Assembly (NCBI RefSeq): GCF_014647055.1 | Contig: NZ_BMOL01000001.1 | Location: forward strand, 52,501 to 116,500 | Length of the DNA stretch: 64,000 nt | From: Deinococcus aerolatus | GTDB taxonomy: Bacteria; Deinococcota; Deinococci; Deinococcales; Deinococcaceae | Direction: 5' to 3' | Made by a program: the position numbers and the translations under genes | The notes under the pieces: model-generated | Database searches by the model: none | What the model was told of the DNA's origin: nothing | What the model saw: the letters and a program-made list of their open reading frames with translations, nothing else | Shown: piece by piece, positions 29,513-41,462 of the stretch | Numbering within the stretch: the stretch's first letter is position 1 | Layout: every line of letters starts with the position of its first letter

Positions 29513-30640
29513 ATGACCCAGCCCTCCCAATCCGAATTCCTGTGGTTTCTGCAACTGTCGCGCGACGGCGAATTCATCGGCACGAGGAACAAGATGCCGC
29601 GTCAGCCCACGTTGCCTTACCTGCAAAGCCTGATCAGCACGGCGGGTGAGGCGGGCTTTGACGCGCTGCTCACCGCCACCAACTACCACAGCGAACACGA
29701 GAACTACACGGCGGCGGTGGCGGCCCTGGCGAAAACGGCGCCCACCGATCCAGCGCTTCTCATCGCGGTGCGGCCCGGCATGTTCCAGCCGGCCATGTAC
29801 GCCAAGATGCTCGCCACGCTGCAAAACCTGTTTCCGGGGCGCGTGCGCCTGAACATCGTGACCGGCAGCAGTCCCGCCGAGAACGCCATGTACGGCGATT
29901 TCGAGGACCACGGCAAGCGCTACGAGCGCACCCGCGAATTCATTCAGATTCTGCGCCAGTTGTGGACCCAGCCGCCGCCCCAGTCCTTCAGGTCCGACAT
30001 CTATGCCTTTGACAACGCTGTCCTTGACCCCGCCCCGGTGCAGCCCATTCCCATCTACTTCGGCGGCGCGTCCCCGGTGGCCCAGGGCATCGCTGCCGAG
30101 CTGGCCGACGTCTACCTGATGTGGGGCGAGCGCGAGGACATGCTGCGGGAGCGCATGGCCCAGATGCAGGCGCTGGCCGCGAAGGCCGGGCGAACGCTAC
30201 GCTATGGCCTGCGAACCCACGTCATCGTGCGGGAAACCGAAGCCGAGGCGAGGGCGGCTGCCGAACGTCTGATCAGCCGGGTGGACCCGGAGGTGCGGGC
30301 CGCCTTTGTCGCCAGCCACGCTCATGTGGACGGCGTGGGCCAGCAGCGCCAGATCGACATGGTCAAGAATCTGGACGCCGACCTGATGGTCGAGCCGGGT
30401 CTGTGGGCTGGCGTGGGCATGGCCCGCAGCGGCGTGGGCGTCGCCCTGATCGGTGACCCGCAGGGGGTGGCCGACAAGATTCGCCGCTATGAGGCCATGG
30501 GGTTCTCGTCGTTTATCTTCAGCGGCTACCCGCACCTGGAAGAAGCCCGCCGGTTCGGGGAACTGGTCATGCCGCTGCTCAGGGGCCGGGCCGAGGAGAC
30601 CCGCGCCATTCACACGGACAGGGTGGCCCCCGTCTCCTGA
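29513..30640 (+). CDS. SsuD-like flavin-dependent (LLM class) monooxygenase
   Basis: Bacterial-luciferase-fold enzyme of 375 residues, similar along its whole length to E. coli alkanesulfonate monooxygenase: FLWFLQLSRDGEFIGTRNK, LLIAVRPGMFQPAMYAKMLA, GRVRLNIVTGSSPAENAMYG, YFGGASPVAQGIAAELADVY, RYGLRTHVIVRETEAEA, GVGMARSGVGVALIGDP and SGYPHLEEARRFGELVMPLL. SsuD uses FMNH2 and O2 to release sulfite from sulfonates; a partner flavin reductase is needed and is not encoded here. AAGGAG before ATG 29513 sets the start. Its position behind a sugar importer rather than SsuABC is unusual. Confidence 0.88.
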   Translation: MTQPSQSEFLWFLQLSRDGEFIGTRNKMPRQPTLPYLQSLISTAGEAGFDALLTATNYHSEHENYTAAVAALAKTAPTDPALLIAVRPGMFQPAMYAKMLATLQNLFPGRVRLNIVTGSSPAENAMYGDFEDHGKRYERTREFIQILRQLWTQPPPQSFRSDIYAFDNAVLDPAPVQPIPIYFGGASPVAQGIAAELADVYLMWGEREDMLRERMAQMQALAAKAGRTLRYGLRTHVIVRETEAEARAAAERLISRVDPEVRAAFVASHAHVDGVGQQRQIDMVKNLDADLMVEPGLWAGVGMARSGVGVALIGDPQGVADKIRRYEAMGFSSFIFSGYPHLEEARRFGELVMPLLRGRAEETRAIHTDRVAPVS

Positions 30641-30663
30641 CCACGCCACAGACGGGAGCCACA

Positions 30664-30705
30664 GACGGGAGGGAGGCGCGCATTGCTGCCGCGCCTCCCC
30701 CCGTC
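30664..30705. terminator. Hairpin between convergent genes
   Basis: GACGGGAGGGAGGCGCG pairs with CGCGCCTCCCCCCGTC with a single bulged base; loop of 9. Both neighbouring genes end here. Confidence 0.7.
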
Positions 30706-30718
30706 TGCCCCAGAGGGC

Positions 30719-31234
30719 TTACTTCACCTTGGTCCGGATAAAGCAGGTGACCGACTCGCCGCCCCTGAGATCCGGCAGCTGCCAGCGGACGTTGGTGTAC
30801 TCGCTGGGGTTGACCGTCACTTCCTTCTTGACGTCCTGGCCGTTCTCGGTGACGGTTACGAATTTCTTCAGAGGCGCTGCGGCGTAGCTCTTGCCGTCGA
30901 TGCTGAACAGCGCCGTCACGCCGTCCACGCTGCACTGCTGCGCAACGAACGACGTGGCCGCCGGCACCGCCATGTTCAGCTTAATCTGCTTGACCGTCAC
31001 CCGGCTGGTGTTCTCCACGCGCTGCTGCAACTGCAACAGGTCGCCCGGCGCCACGCCCCGGTTGGCGGTGTCGGTCAGCTTCTCGACGGTTTTGCCGTCC
31101 TCCTTGACCTCAGCCACCAGCAGGGTGGATGCCGTGACTTTCAGGGGGGAGTTCTGCGCGCCTGCGCTGTGCGCCAGCAGGGGAGCGGCCAACAGCGCAG
31201 TCACCAGCGCCTTCGTACCTTGGGTGTTGTTCAT
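30719..31234 (-). CDS. Secreted protein with DUF11-like beta domain
   Basis: Protein of 171 residues. Signal peptide MNNTQGTKALVTALLAAPLL ending AHSAGAQ. The mature part (LVAEVKEDGKTVEKLTDTAN, then GDLLQLQQRVENTSRVTVKQ and VRWQLPDLRGGESVTCFIRT) has the pattern of DUF11-type immunoglobulin-like repeats of surface proteins, with two cysteines. AGGAGGAA sets ATG 31234. Probably a cell-surface or periplasmic protein of unknown role. Confidence 0.75.
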   Translation of the reverse strand: MNNTQGTKALVTALLAAPLLAHSAGAQNSPLKVTASTLLVAEVKEDGKTVEKLTDTANRGVAPGDLLQLQQRVENTSRVTVKQIKLNMAVPAATSFVAQQCSVDGVTALFSIDGKSYAAAPLKKFVTVTENGQDVKKEVTVNPSEYTNVRWQLPDLRGGESVTCFIRTKVK

Positions 31235-31320
31235 GAGAGTTCCTCCTGACGCCATTGTGCCCAGGGTCAATGAGAGCCATGCGCGGCGGAACTGACGACA
31301 ACCGTCAGAAACGGGGGGTA

Positions 31321-32679
<1,359 letters not shown>

Positions 32680-32688
32680 ATGGTTCCG

Positions 32689-32694
32689 ATCATA
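32689..32694 (-). promoter_or_regulatory. -10 hexamer for glmM
   Basis: TATGAT, 9 nt before ATG 32679, giving at most a 2-3 base leader. Confidence 0.55.
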
Positions 32695-32721
32695 GCGTCA
32701 TGAGTGCTTTACACACCTCAC

Positions 32722-33825
32722 TCATTCTGGCAAGGCCGGCCCGGTCAGAAAGGCCCGGTAGCGCTGCACTTCGGCCGCCAGCCCCTTCCGAAAGGCAGCG
32801 GTCTGGCGAAAGCCAGGGGTGAAGCCCAGATCGGCACTCAGCTCTCCCCCACCAACGCTCAGGTTGGCCCAGCCCACCGCCCGTCCGGCCTGAAACACAG
32901 GCAGCGCGTAGTAGCCCATCGTGCGCTTGGCGGCCGGCGTGTACGCCTCGAACCGGTAGGGCCAGCCATGCAGGTGTTCAAAGCGGCGGCGGTCCCACAC
33001 CAGCGGATCGAACGGCCCCACGATTCGTACGCCGCGCGGGACAGGTGCGTCGGACGGTGGGTGGTCCACCCCCCAGACGTAGGACACGCCGTCCACCCTC
33101 GCGCCCGCCAGCTCCTCTCTCACCGCCACCGTGAAAGCCGTCTTCAGCCCGCCGCGCAGGTGCGGGAGGCCAAAGCCCGACAGGCTGACCAGATAGCGCA
33201 GGCTGGCCTCCGGCAGCGGGCCGTACAGGGCGGCGAGCAGATGCACAGTTCGGCGCAGGCGTTCAGCGTCGGGCAGCGGACGCGCGCGCAGGGCGGCCAG
33301 ATGCGGCGCGGGGCCGTACACGCGCACGCCGCCCACCCGGCGGGTCACGCGGGCCTCGCCCCGGTAGTGCAGCGCCCCCAGGATGCGGGTGCTGATGCTG
33401 GACTGCCCGCCCCAGGCGTTGACGGTGCGGCCCCGGCCCAGCGCGGCGGCCAGCGCACGCGGATGCAATTCCTCACCTCCGTTCAACAGGACACGGACCT
33501 CCTCCAGCAGGGCGGGATGCTCGCGCTCCACCCGGCCCGGCGCGACTTCACGCGGGTGTAGCAGCGCCTGGACCGCCCTGGGCACAAAGCCGTAGTTGGG
33601 AATCATGTCCTCCTCGGCGTCCAGCTCGGCGTAGCGGCGTTCCAGCTCGCCGGCCCGGTAGCCAGGAACGCGGGCCAGCAGCGTCAGGTCCTGGGCGCGG
33701 GCCGGGGCACGGATGGGATCGGCCTGCAAGAAGCCCATGCGGTCCAGCGCCGCCTGAAGCGAGAGCTGCGGCGTCAGGGTCCGGAAGGCCGCCGCACGCA
33801 GGTCGGCGGCTGTGAGGACAGCCAC
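32722..33825 (-). CDS. AlkZ/YcaQ-like winged-helix DNA glycosylase family protein
   Basis: Protein of 367 residues of the HTH_42/AlkZ-like superfamily, which removes alkylated or cross-linked bases from DNA. The N-terminal pattern GFLQADPIRAPARAQDLTLL contains Gln34-Ala-Asp36, matching the Q-x-D catalytic motif of YcaQ-type enzymes. Other family pieces are RAGELERRYAELDAEEDMIP, RILGALHYRGEARVTRRVGG and a C-terminal VRIVGPFDPLVWDRRRFEHL. It starts at GTG 33825, 2 bases after the peroxiredoxin stop, so the two are coupled. Damage repair is a reasonable role in Deinococcus; its lesion is unknown. Confidence 0.88.
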   Translation of the reverse strand: MAVLTAADLRAAAFRTLTPQLSLQAALDRMGFLQADPIRAPARAQDLTLLARVPGYRAGELERRYAELDAEEDMIPNYGFVPRAVQALLHPREVAPGRVEREHPALLEEVRVLLNGGEELHPRALAAALGRGRTVNAWGGQSSISTRILGALHYRGEARVTRRVGGVRVYGPAPHLAALRARPLPDAERLRRTVHLLAALYGPLPEASLRYLVSLSGFGLPHLRGGLKTAFTVAVREELAGARVDGVSYVWGVDHPPSDAPVPRGVRIVGPFDPLVWDRRRFEHLHGWPYRFEAYTPAAKRTMGYYALPVFQAGRAVGWANLSVGGGELSADLGFTPGFRQTAAFRKGLAAEVQRYRAFLTGPALPE

Positions 33826-33827
33826 TG

Positions 33828-34304
33828 CTAGCCCGCCTGGACCATCCCGGCCCGCCGCTCCAGCTCCTGCAACATGGCCGAGGCGTGGCCCGCCGGGTTG
33901 GCGTTGCGGTGCTGATGGGCCAGGCGGCCCTGCGGATCAATCAGGAAGGTGACGCGGGCCGTCAGGCCCAGCAGGCCGCCCAGGCCGCGCACCACGCCGT
34001 ACGCCCGGCACAGCACCCTGTCACCGTCAGGAATCAGGGGGTGCGTCAGGCCGCAGGTGTCACGAAAACGGGCCTGATGGGCCTCGGTGTCGGCGCTGAC
34101 GCCGATGACGACCGCGTTGAGGCGCTCGAATTCGGGCAGGGCGGTTTCGAAGCGCCGGGCCTCTATAGAACAGTCGGCCGACCCCGCACGTGGGAAGAAG
34201 TACAGCACCACCCACTGCCCACGCAGGGCCGACAGACGGACGGTGCGTCCGTCGTCGCTGCGACGCGTGAACTCGGGGGCTGCCTGATGAACGGCGGGCT
34301 TCAT
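33828..34304 (-). CDS. Peroxiredoxin, BCP-like
   Basis: Thiol peroxidase of 158 residues. The peroxidatic site is FPRAGSADCSIEARRFE: Pro38, Ser42 and Cys45 fit the PxxxT/SxxC rule. Cys84 and Cys99 are possible resolving residues. APEFTRRSDDGRTVRLSALR and VTFLIDPQGRLAHQHRNANP match the AhpC/TSA fold. It is the first gene of a two-gene unit with the AlkZ-like glycosylase, linking peroxide removal and DNA repair. Confidence 0.9.
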   Translation of the reverse strand: MKPAVHQAAPEFTRRSDDGRTVRLSALRGQWVVLYFFPRAGSADCSIEARRFETALPEFERLNAVVIGVSADTEAHQARFRDTCGLTHPLIPDGDRVLCRAYGVVRGLGGLLGLTARVTFLIDPQGRLAHQHRNANPAGHASAMLQELERRAGMVQAG

Positions 34305-34403
34305 GCCGGCATTTTAGGGGGGTGGGATGCGCCGTGCAGTGGGCCGGACGGCTGCGAGGTTGAAGCTTTGTGAAGACAGGCTCTGACCACCCCCCGCCTG
34401 CCC

Positions 34404-34409
34404 TACACT
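34404..34409 (+). promoter_or_regulatory. Leaderless -10 hexamer for dGTPase-like gene
   Basis: TACACT, 6 nt before ATG 34416. Confidence 0.6.
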
Positions 34410-34415
34410 TGCGAC

Positions 34416-35543
34416 ATGCTCAGCCGCGCCGATCTGGAGGCCCGCGAGGCGCAGACGCTCGCGCCCTACGCGACCCTGAGTCGCGACGCGCGCGCCCGGG
34501 AATACCCGGAGGCCGAGAGCGGAACGCGCACCGCCTTTCAAAAGGACCGGGACCGGGTGCTGCACACCACCGCCTTCCGCCGCCTGGAGGCCAAAACGCA
34601 GGTGTTCCTGAACGCCAGCGGCGACCACTACCGCACCCGGCTGACGCACACGCTGGAGGTGCAGCAGGTGGCCCGTTCGGTGGCGCTGAACCTGGGCCTG
34701 AACGAGACGCTGGCCGAGACTGTGGCCCTGGCACACGATCTGGGTCACCCACCCTTCGGTCACGCCGGGGAACGGGTGCTGGACGCCCTGATGGCCGGGC
34801 ACGGCGGCTTTGACCACAACACCCAGGCCCGGCGCATCGTCTCGGTGCTGGAACAGCCCAGGCCGGACCATCCTGGCCTGAACCTGACCCTGGACACGCT
34901 GGACGGCCTGAACAAACACCGCCGCGCCGGGCTGGGGCCGCCCAGCCTGGAGGCCCAACTGGTGGACGCGGCCGACGCCCTGGCCTACACCGCCCACGAT
35001 CTGGACGACGGCCTGCGCAGCGGGCTGCTGTCCCACGCCGGGCTGCTGGAGCTGCCGCTGTGGCAGCAGCTGACCCGGCGGGCCGGCGTGGACGGCCCGG
35101 TGCTCTCGGAGGGGCAGCGGCGAACCCTGCACCGTGAGTTGCTGGGCTGGCTGATCAGCGACCTGACGGCGGCCAGCGACGCGGCGATTGCCGCGAGCGG
35201 CGTGGGCAGCGCTGCCGCGGCTCGGGCCTTGCCGGACCGGCTGATCACCTACAGCCCCCCGCTGCGCGCCCTGCTGCGCGACACGGGCATCTTTCTGAAG
35301 GACAACCTGTACCGCCACTGGCGCGTGGAGATGCAGGTGGAGCAGGCCAGCCGGGTGCTGACCACGATGTTCCACGCTTTCACGGGGCGGCCCAGCATGT
35401 TGCCGCCGCAGTTCCGGGAGCGCGCTGGGGCCGAGGCCCTGCCGCGCGTGGTCTGCGACTATCTGGCCGGCATGACAGACCGCTACGCGCTCGACATGCA
35501 CGCGAGTATCGTGCCCCCCGCGCAGCATGCTCCGCATTTCTAG
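34416..35543 (+). CDS. dgt: dGTPase-like HD-domain dNTP triphosphohydrolase
   Basis: HD-domain enzyme of 375 residues that hydrolyses dNTPs to nucleoside plus tripolyphosphate, controlling dNTP pools. Motifs: FQKDRDRVLHTTAFRRLEAK, RLTHTLEVQQVARSVA (His78), VALAHDLGHPPFGHAGE (His107-Asp108) and QLVDAADALAYTAHDLDDGL (third metal ligand Asp). The length fits type-2 deoxyguanosinetriphosphate triphosphohydrolase-like proteins, as in Thermus, where activity is broad. Single-gene unit. Confidence 0.92.
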   Translation: MLSRADLEAREAQTLAPYATLSRDARAREYPEAESGTRTAFQKDRDRVLHTTAFRRLEAKTQVFLNASGDHYRTRLTHTLEVQQVARSVALNLGLNETLAETVALAHDLGHPPFGHAGERVLDALMAGHGGFDHNTQARRIVSVLEQPRPDHPGLNLTLDTLDGLNKHRRAGLGPPSLEAQLVDAADALAYTAHDLDDGLRSGLLSHAGLLELPLWQQLTRRAGVDGPVLSEGQRRTLHRELLGWLISDLTAASDAAIAASGVGSAAAARALPDRLITYSPPLRALLRDTGIFLKDNLYRHWRVEMQVEQASRVLTTMFHAFTGRPSMLPPQFRERAGAEALPRVVCDYLAGMTDRYALDMHASIVPPAQHAPHF

Positions 35544-35621
35544 GCGCCGCATGTCCAGGCCACGTCTATCCAGCCGTCCGCCTGAAAAAATTTCCAGGCA
35601 TCCGTTGCCGTCAGCCTCCCC

Positions 35622-35651
35622 TTGCCCACCCCAGTCTCAATCTGATAGCCT
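35622..35651 (+). promoter_or_regulatory. Probable promoter of rplM-rpsI
   Basis: TTGCCC (35622-35627), 18 bases, TAGCCT (35646-35651), leaving a leader of about 120 bases before rplM. Confidence 0.5.
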
Positions 35652-35688
35652 GACCTTTAGTGTCTTGCGCTTGGTAGGGCGCGGATAG

Positions 35689-35744
35689 CCGGGCAGGCAC
35701 CCGGACACGCACGAACCTTTCCCCCATGAAGGCCGGGGCGTGTC
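35689..35744 (+). promoter_or_regulatory. Structured rplM leader
   Basis: Two hairpins abut in the leader: CCGGG-CAGGCA-CCCGG (35689-35704), and GACACGC (35704-35710) with GCGTGTC (35738-35744), whose interior holds CCCC and GGGG. They could be an L13 autoregulatory element or simply a stable leader. I do not recognise a known leader family. Confidence 0.4.
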
Positions 35745-35778
35745 GCCGCCAAATCCCACAGATGACCGGAGTACAGCC

Positions 35779-36237
<459 letters not shown>

Positions 36238-36239
36238 TC

Positions 36240-36641
<402 letters not shown>

Positions 36642-36658
36642 AGCCAGACTTCAACGAG

Positions 36659-36691
36659 AAAGCCCCTCCACGTTGTGGAGGGGCTTTTTTT
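36659..36691 (+). terminator. rplM-rpsI terminator
   Basis: AAAGCCCCTCCAC-GTT-GTGGAGGGGCTTT, 13-bp stem, followed by further T residues to 36691. Confidence 0.95.
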
Positions 36692-36755
36692 GGTGTGATC
36701 TCGAAGAGGCGTGTCATCAGGGAAAGACAGCGTGTCGAGAGGCGCAGCCCCGCGC

Positions 36756-37226
36756 CTACACCCACGTCCCGCTGATTTCCCGCACCGCCAGCGTCGTGCC
36801 CTCGGCGCTCACGATCAGGACCTGGGCACCTTCCGGGGTGTCGGGGCCGGTGGCCCGCCACTCGCTGTCGCCGACGCGAACGCGGCCCGTTCCATTCTGG
36901 ATGGCGGCGGTCACGGTGACGGTGCGGCCCACCAGACGGCTAGCCCCGGTGTTCAGGCGGTCACCCTCCTGGCCGCCCAGCGCCAGCCTGCCCACGTAAC
37001 GCTTGCCCAGGAACACGGCCACGACGCTCAGGACGGCGAACAGCGCCAGTTGAATCGGCACGGCCAGCGGCAGCACGAACACCACCAGCCCCAGCGCAAA
37101 GGAGGCCAGCGCCAGCCAGACAAAGAAGATGCCCGGCGCGGCCACTTCCAGCATCAGCAGCACCGCGCCCAGCACCCACCAGTGGCCGGGCAGGACGCGC
37201 TCAAACGTCGGCAGCAAGTCTGTCAT
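36756..37226 (-). CDS. NfeD-family membrane protein
   Basis: Protein of 156 residues: N-terminal membrane spans (GHWWVLGAVLLMLEVAAPGI, FFVWLALASFALGLVVFVLP, VPIQLALFAVLSVVAVFLGK), then the NfeD C-terminal OB-fold (ASRLVGRTVTVTAAIQNGTG, RVRVGDSEWRATG, ISGTWV). It is the short form without a ClpP-like protease domain. It follows the SPFH gene with a 2-base gap; such pairs organise membrane microdomains. Confidence 0.9.
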   Translation of the reverse strand: MTDLLPTFERVLPGHWWVLGAVLLMLEVAAPGIFFVWLALASFALGLVVFVLPLAVPIQLALFAVLSVVAVFLGKRYVGRLALGGQEGDRLNTGASRLVGRTVTVTAAIQNGTGRVRVGDSEWRATGPDTPEGAQVLIVSAEGTTLAVREISGTWV

Positions 37227-37228
37227 AC

Positions 37229-38149
37229 CTACCGCTTGGTCCCGCCGAAGGCCTCTTTCGCCACCTCCGCGATGCCCTGCAGGCTGCCCAGGATGCTGGT
37301 GGCCTCGATCGGCAGAATCAGGGTCTTCTGGTTGGGGGCAACTGCGATGTCCTTTAGGGCATCGACGTAGCGCTGCGCGATGAAGTAGTTGATGGCCTGC
37401 GCGTTGCCCGAAGCAATCGCCTCGCTGACCATGCGGGTGGCCTCGGCTTCTGCCGCCGCCTCGCGCTCCCGGGCCTCGGCGGTCAGGAAGGCGGCCTGAC
37501 GGCGGCCCTCAGCATTCAGGATCTCGGCCTGTTTCTCGCCCTCGGCCTTGAGGATCGCGGCCTGACGGAAGCCCTCGGCGTCCAGGATGTTGGCCCGCTT
37601 CTCGCGCTCGGCCTTCATCTGCCGGCCCATACTGGCCACCAGATCGGCCGGCGGGCGGATGTCCTTGACCTCAATGCGCGTGACCTTGACCCCCCACGGC
37701 TCGGTCGCCTCGTCCACCACGGCCAGCAGGCGGGCGTTGATGGAGTCGCGGTTGCTCAGCAGGTCATCCAGGCTCATGCCGCCCATCACGGTGCGGATGT
37801 TGGTCATGGTCAGGTTGAGGGTGGCCTGCTCCAGATTACGCACCTCGTAGCTGGCCTTGGCCGAATCCAGCACCTGATAGAACACCACGCCGTCCACAGT
37901 GATCAGGGCGTTGTCCTGGGTGATGACCTCCTGGCTGGGCACGTCCAGCACCTGTTCCATCATGTTGACCCGGCGCCCGATGCGGTCGATGTACGGGATG
38001 ATCAGGTTCAGGCCGGGCTTGAGGCTGCGCTGGTACTTGCCAAAGCGTTCCTGCGTCCACTCGTAGCCCTGCGGAACGCTCTTGACCCCCGCCAGCAGGG
38101 TGATCAGCACCAGTAAAACGAGAACGACGATAACGATGAGTGGGCCCAT
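37229..38149 (-). CDS. SPFH/Band 7 (paraslipin-like) membrane protein
   Basis: Protein of 306 residues: one N-terminal span ([20 protein letters not shown]), the SPFH domain ([60 protein letters not shown]), and an Ala/Glu-rich helix with three spaced AEG repeats, then [20 protein letters not shown]. It forms large ring oligomers on the membrane, with the neighbouring NfeD as partner. AGGAGGAA sets ATG 38149. Confidence 0.93.
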   Translation of the reverse strand: MGPLIVIVVLVLLVLITLLAGVKSVPQGYEWTQERFGKYQRSLKPGLNLIIPYIDRIGRRVNMMEQVLDVPSQEVITQDNALITVDGVVFYQVLDSAKASYEVRNLEQATLNLTMTNIRTVMGGMSLDDLLSNRDSINARLLAVVDEATEPWGVKVTRIEVKDIRPPADLVASMGRQMKAEREKRANILDAEGFRQAAILKAEGEKQAEILNAEGRRQAAFLTAEAREREAAAEAEATRMVSEAIASGNAQAINYFIAQRYVDALKDIAVAPNQKTLILPIEATSILGSLQGIAEVAKEAFGGTKR

Positions 38150-38210
38150 GAAGTTCCTCCTGACAGCACTACGAGGGGGCCGCGCGGAAGGTTCCCGTGC
38201 CACAAGGCCC

Positions 38211-38216
38211 TAGACT
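38211..38216 (+). promoter_or_regulatory. -10 hexamer for twin ABC ATPase gene
   Basis: TAGACT, 8 nt before ATG 38225. Confidence 0.55.
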
Positions 38217-38224
38217 CGTCTGCA

Positions 38225-39649
<1,425 letters not shown>

Positions 39650-39677
39650 GCAGGGGGCCGGCGTGCAGCTCCCCTGC
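39650..39677. terminator. Hairpin between convergent genes
   Basis: GCAGGGG pairs with CCCCTGC around a 14-nt loop directly after the ABC stop codon. No T tract. Confidence 0.4.
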
Positions 39678-39698
39678 CTCTTCATTCTCCGGGAATGT

Positions 39699-40631
39699 TT
39701 ACCTGATGGCGATGTCCGAGACCGTGAACGGCAGCTCCGGCGTCAGGCCTGGGCCACGCTTGTCGAACTGGGCGTTGACCACCAGCAGCCGCTTGCCCTG
39801 CTGCGCAATGGTGGTGGGGAAACGCAGAGTGGGGTCACTGAACGGCGTGCCCAGGGTGCCCCGGCTGAAATCGGCAGACATGGTGACGGGCACGATGATA
39901 ACGTCGGCGTTGCGGACCACGTACAGCGTCTGGCCGTCCAGCAGGATGCCGTCGCCGTTCTTGACGGTCTGCCCGCTCAGGTTGATCTCGGTCACGGACC
40001 GGTCGGCCACGGTGATGCGGAACAGTTTGCCGGTGTTGCTCTGGACCACGATCAGGGTCATGCCGTCGGGCGTGGAGGCGATGCCGTTCAGGTTAAATCC
40101 CGTCTGGTACTGCAGCGCCGTGCCTGTAAAGTCCAGCCACGCTTCCATGTCGCCCACGCCAGAGGCCGTGCGGGCGGCGCGAAACAGGACGGGGCGCTGC
40201 GAATCGGTGACGTAGGCCGCGTCGGGCGTGAGCGTGATGTCGTTCAGGAAGGTGGCCGGGGCCGCGGGGGTGGTCAGGGTCTTGAGCAGCGACCCGCTCA
40301 CGGTGTCGTACACAAACAGCTTGCCGCTGCCGCCGCCCGCGATGTACAGGCGGTTCTGTGCGTCCACCTTCATGCCCACCGCAGTCGGGCGCTCGGCCAC
40401 AGGCGGCAGGAAGACCTGCGTGTCCTTCTGGCCCAGCGTGCCCCTGAAAACGGTGCCATCGGTGGTGCTGCCCACGTAGAAGGTATTGCTCCCCGCGAGG
40501 TGGGCAATCCCCTCCGGGAACACGGCGTTGCCGGGCAGGGTGTAGCTGGTCACCCCACCCGGCGGCAGGCCCAGCACACCACATGCGGCGAGGGTCGCGG
40601 TCAGGGCAGCGGCAGTCAGTAATTTTTTCAT
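39699..40631 (-). CDS. Lipoprotein with SMP-30/NHL-type beta-propeller
   Basis: Protein of 310 residues with a lipoprotein signal (MKKLLTAAALTATLAACGVL; Cys in the lipobox LAAC). The mature part has repeating blades: FPEGIAHLAGSNTFYVGSTT, RPTAVGMKVDAQNRLYIAGG, FLNDITLTPDAAYVTDSQRP and FNLNGIASTPDGMTLIVVQS, the pattern of SMP-30/gluconolactonase-like propellers. Substrate or partner unknown; it is probably anchored on the cell envelope. ATG 40631 gives the signal peptide. Confidence 0.87.
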   Translation of the reverse strand: MKKLLTAAALTATLAACGVLGLPPGGVTSYTLPGNAVFPEGIAHLAGSNTFYVGSTTDGTVFRGTLGQKDTQVFLPPVAERPTAVGMKVDAQNRLYIAGGGSGKLFVYDTVSGSLLKTLTTPAAPATFLNDITLTPDAAYVTDSQRPVLFRAARTASGVGDMEAWLDFTGTALQYQTGFNLNGIASTPDGMTLIVVQSNTGKLFRITVADRSVTEINLSGQTVKNGDGILLDGQTLYVVRNADVIIVPVTMSADFSRGTLGTPFSDPTLRFPTTIAQQGKRLLVVNAQFDKRGPGLTPELPFTVSDIAIR

Positions 40632-40757
40632 ACTTCCAGTTATATGGATCTGTGGGGGACTGGGTTGCGTTCCGCGTTGACGCAAGGTTCAGAAAGTAAC
40701 CCACAACACGTGATCGACCAGCGCCGCCCCAGTCAGACTCGCCTCACTTTGACGCAC

Positions 40758-40763
40758 TACTCT
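40758..40763 (+). promoter_or_regulatory. Leaderless -10 hexamer for secreted protein gene
   Basis: TACTCT, 6 nt before ATG 40770. Confidence 0.6.
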
Positions 40764-40769
40764 CCGCGC

Positions 40770-41354
40770 ATGACGCGTTTTGCCCTGACCCTCGCCCTGC
40801 TTGCCCTGCTTGCCCTGCCCGCCCTGCCTGTGGCGCTGGCCCAGACGGCTCCCGCCTCCTCACCGGCCCCGGCGGCCACCCCGGCACCCCAGCGGGTGAT
40901 CGAGGCCATCACCGTGACGAGCAACCAGGGCTACAGCATCAAGGTGCCCGGCGGCTGGACCCCACTGAAAAACGTGCCGAATGTGGACGTGGCTTTCGTC
41001 AACAAGACTGTGGGGCAGCTGCGGCCCACCGTGACCGTGGTCGTTCAGGATATCCCGGCGGACCTCAAGGCCACGCTGGCCGACGTCCGCGATCTGAACG
41101 CCAGCAAGATGCCCAGCGTGGTCCCCAACCTGAAAATGCTGGGCGAGAAGACCATCCGGGTCAGCGGCCAGAACGCCATCCTGTGGAGCTACACCGGCGA
41201 CGGCGACGGCGGCAAGGTGCGCTGGACCCAGGTGCTGACCCTGAAGAACAACCGCCTGTACACCGTGACCCTGGTGACCCCCACTGGCACGCCCGAGGCA
41301 TTGCTGGACAGCGGGCGCGCAATTGTCGACAGCTTTGCCCTGACCGCCAAGTAG
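40770..41354 (+). CDS. Secreted PsbP/DUF1795-like protein
   Basis: Protein of 194 residues. Signal peptide MTRFALTLALLALLALPALP ending VALAQT, a short Pro/Ala linker, then one domain: ITVTSNQGYSIKVPGGWTPL, VDVAFVNKTVGQLRPTVTVV and KNNRLYTVTLVTPTGTPEAL followed by a terminal IVDSFAL. This is the PsbP/DcrB (DUF1795) pattern. Role unknown. ATG 40770 is chosen over the frame start at 40644 because of the signal peptide and the leaderless hexamer. Confidence 0.8.
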   Translation: MTRFALTLALLALLALPALPVALAQTAPASSPAPAATPAPQRVIEAITVTSNQGYSIKVPGGWTPLKNVPNVDVAFVNKTVGQLRPTVTVVVQDIPADLKATLADVRDLNASKMPSVVPNLKMLGEKTIRVSGQNAILWSYTGDGDGGKVRWTQVLTLKNNRLYTVTLVTPTGTPEALLDSGRAIVDSFALTAK

Positions 41355-41388
41355 GCCCTGGCCCGCCCGGCATTCACCCCCCGAACAT

Positions 41389-41411
41389 GCCCCCTCCACT
41401 GAGCAGGGGGC
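41389..41411 (+). terminator. Weak hairpin after the PsbP-like gene
   Basis: GCCCCCT pairs with AGGGGGC around 9 nt; the next bases are AATTCT rather than a T run. Confidence 0.4.
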
Positions 41412-41462
41412 AATTCTATGCAGACCCACGGACTGGTTCAGCCGCCCAGACAGGCCGTGATT

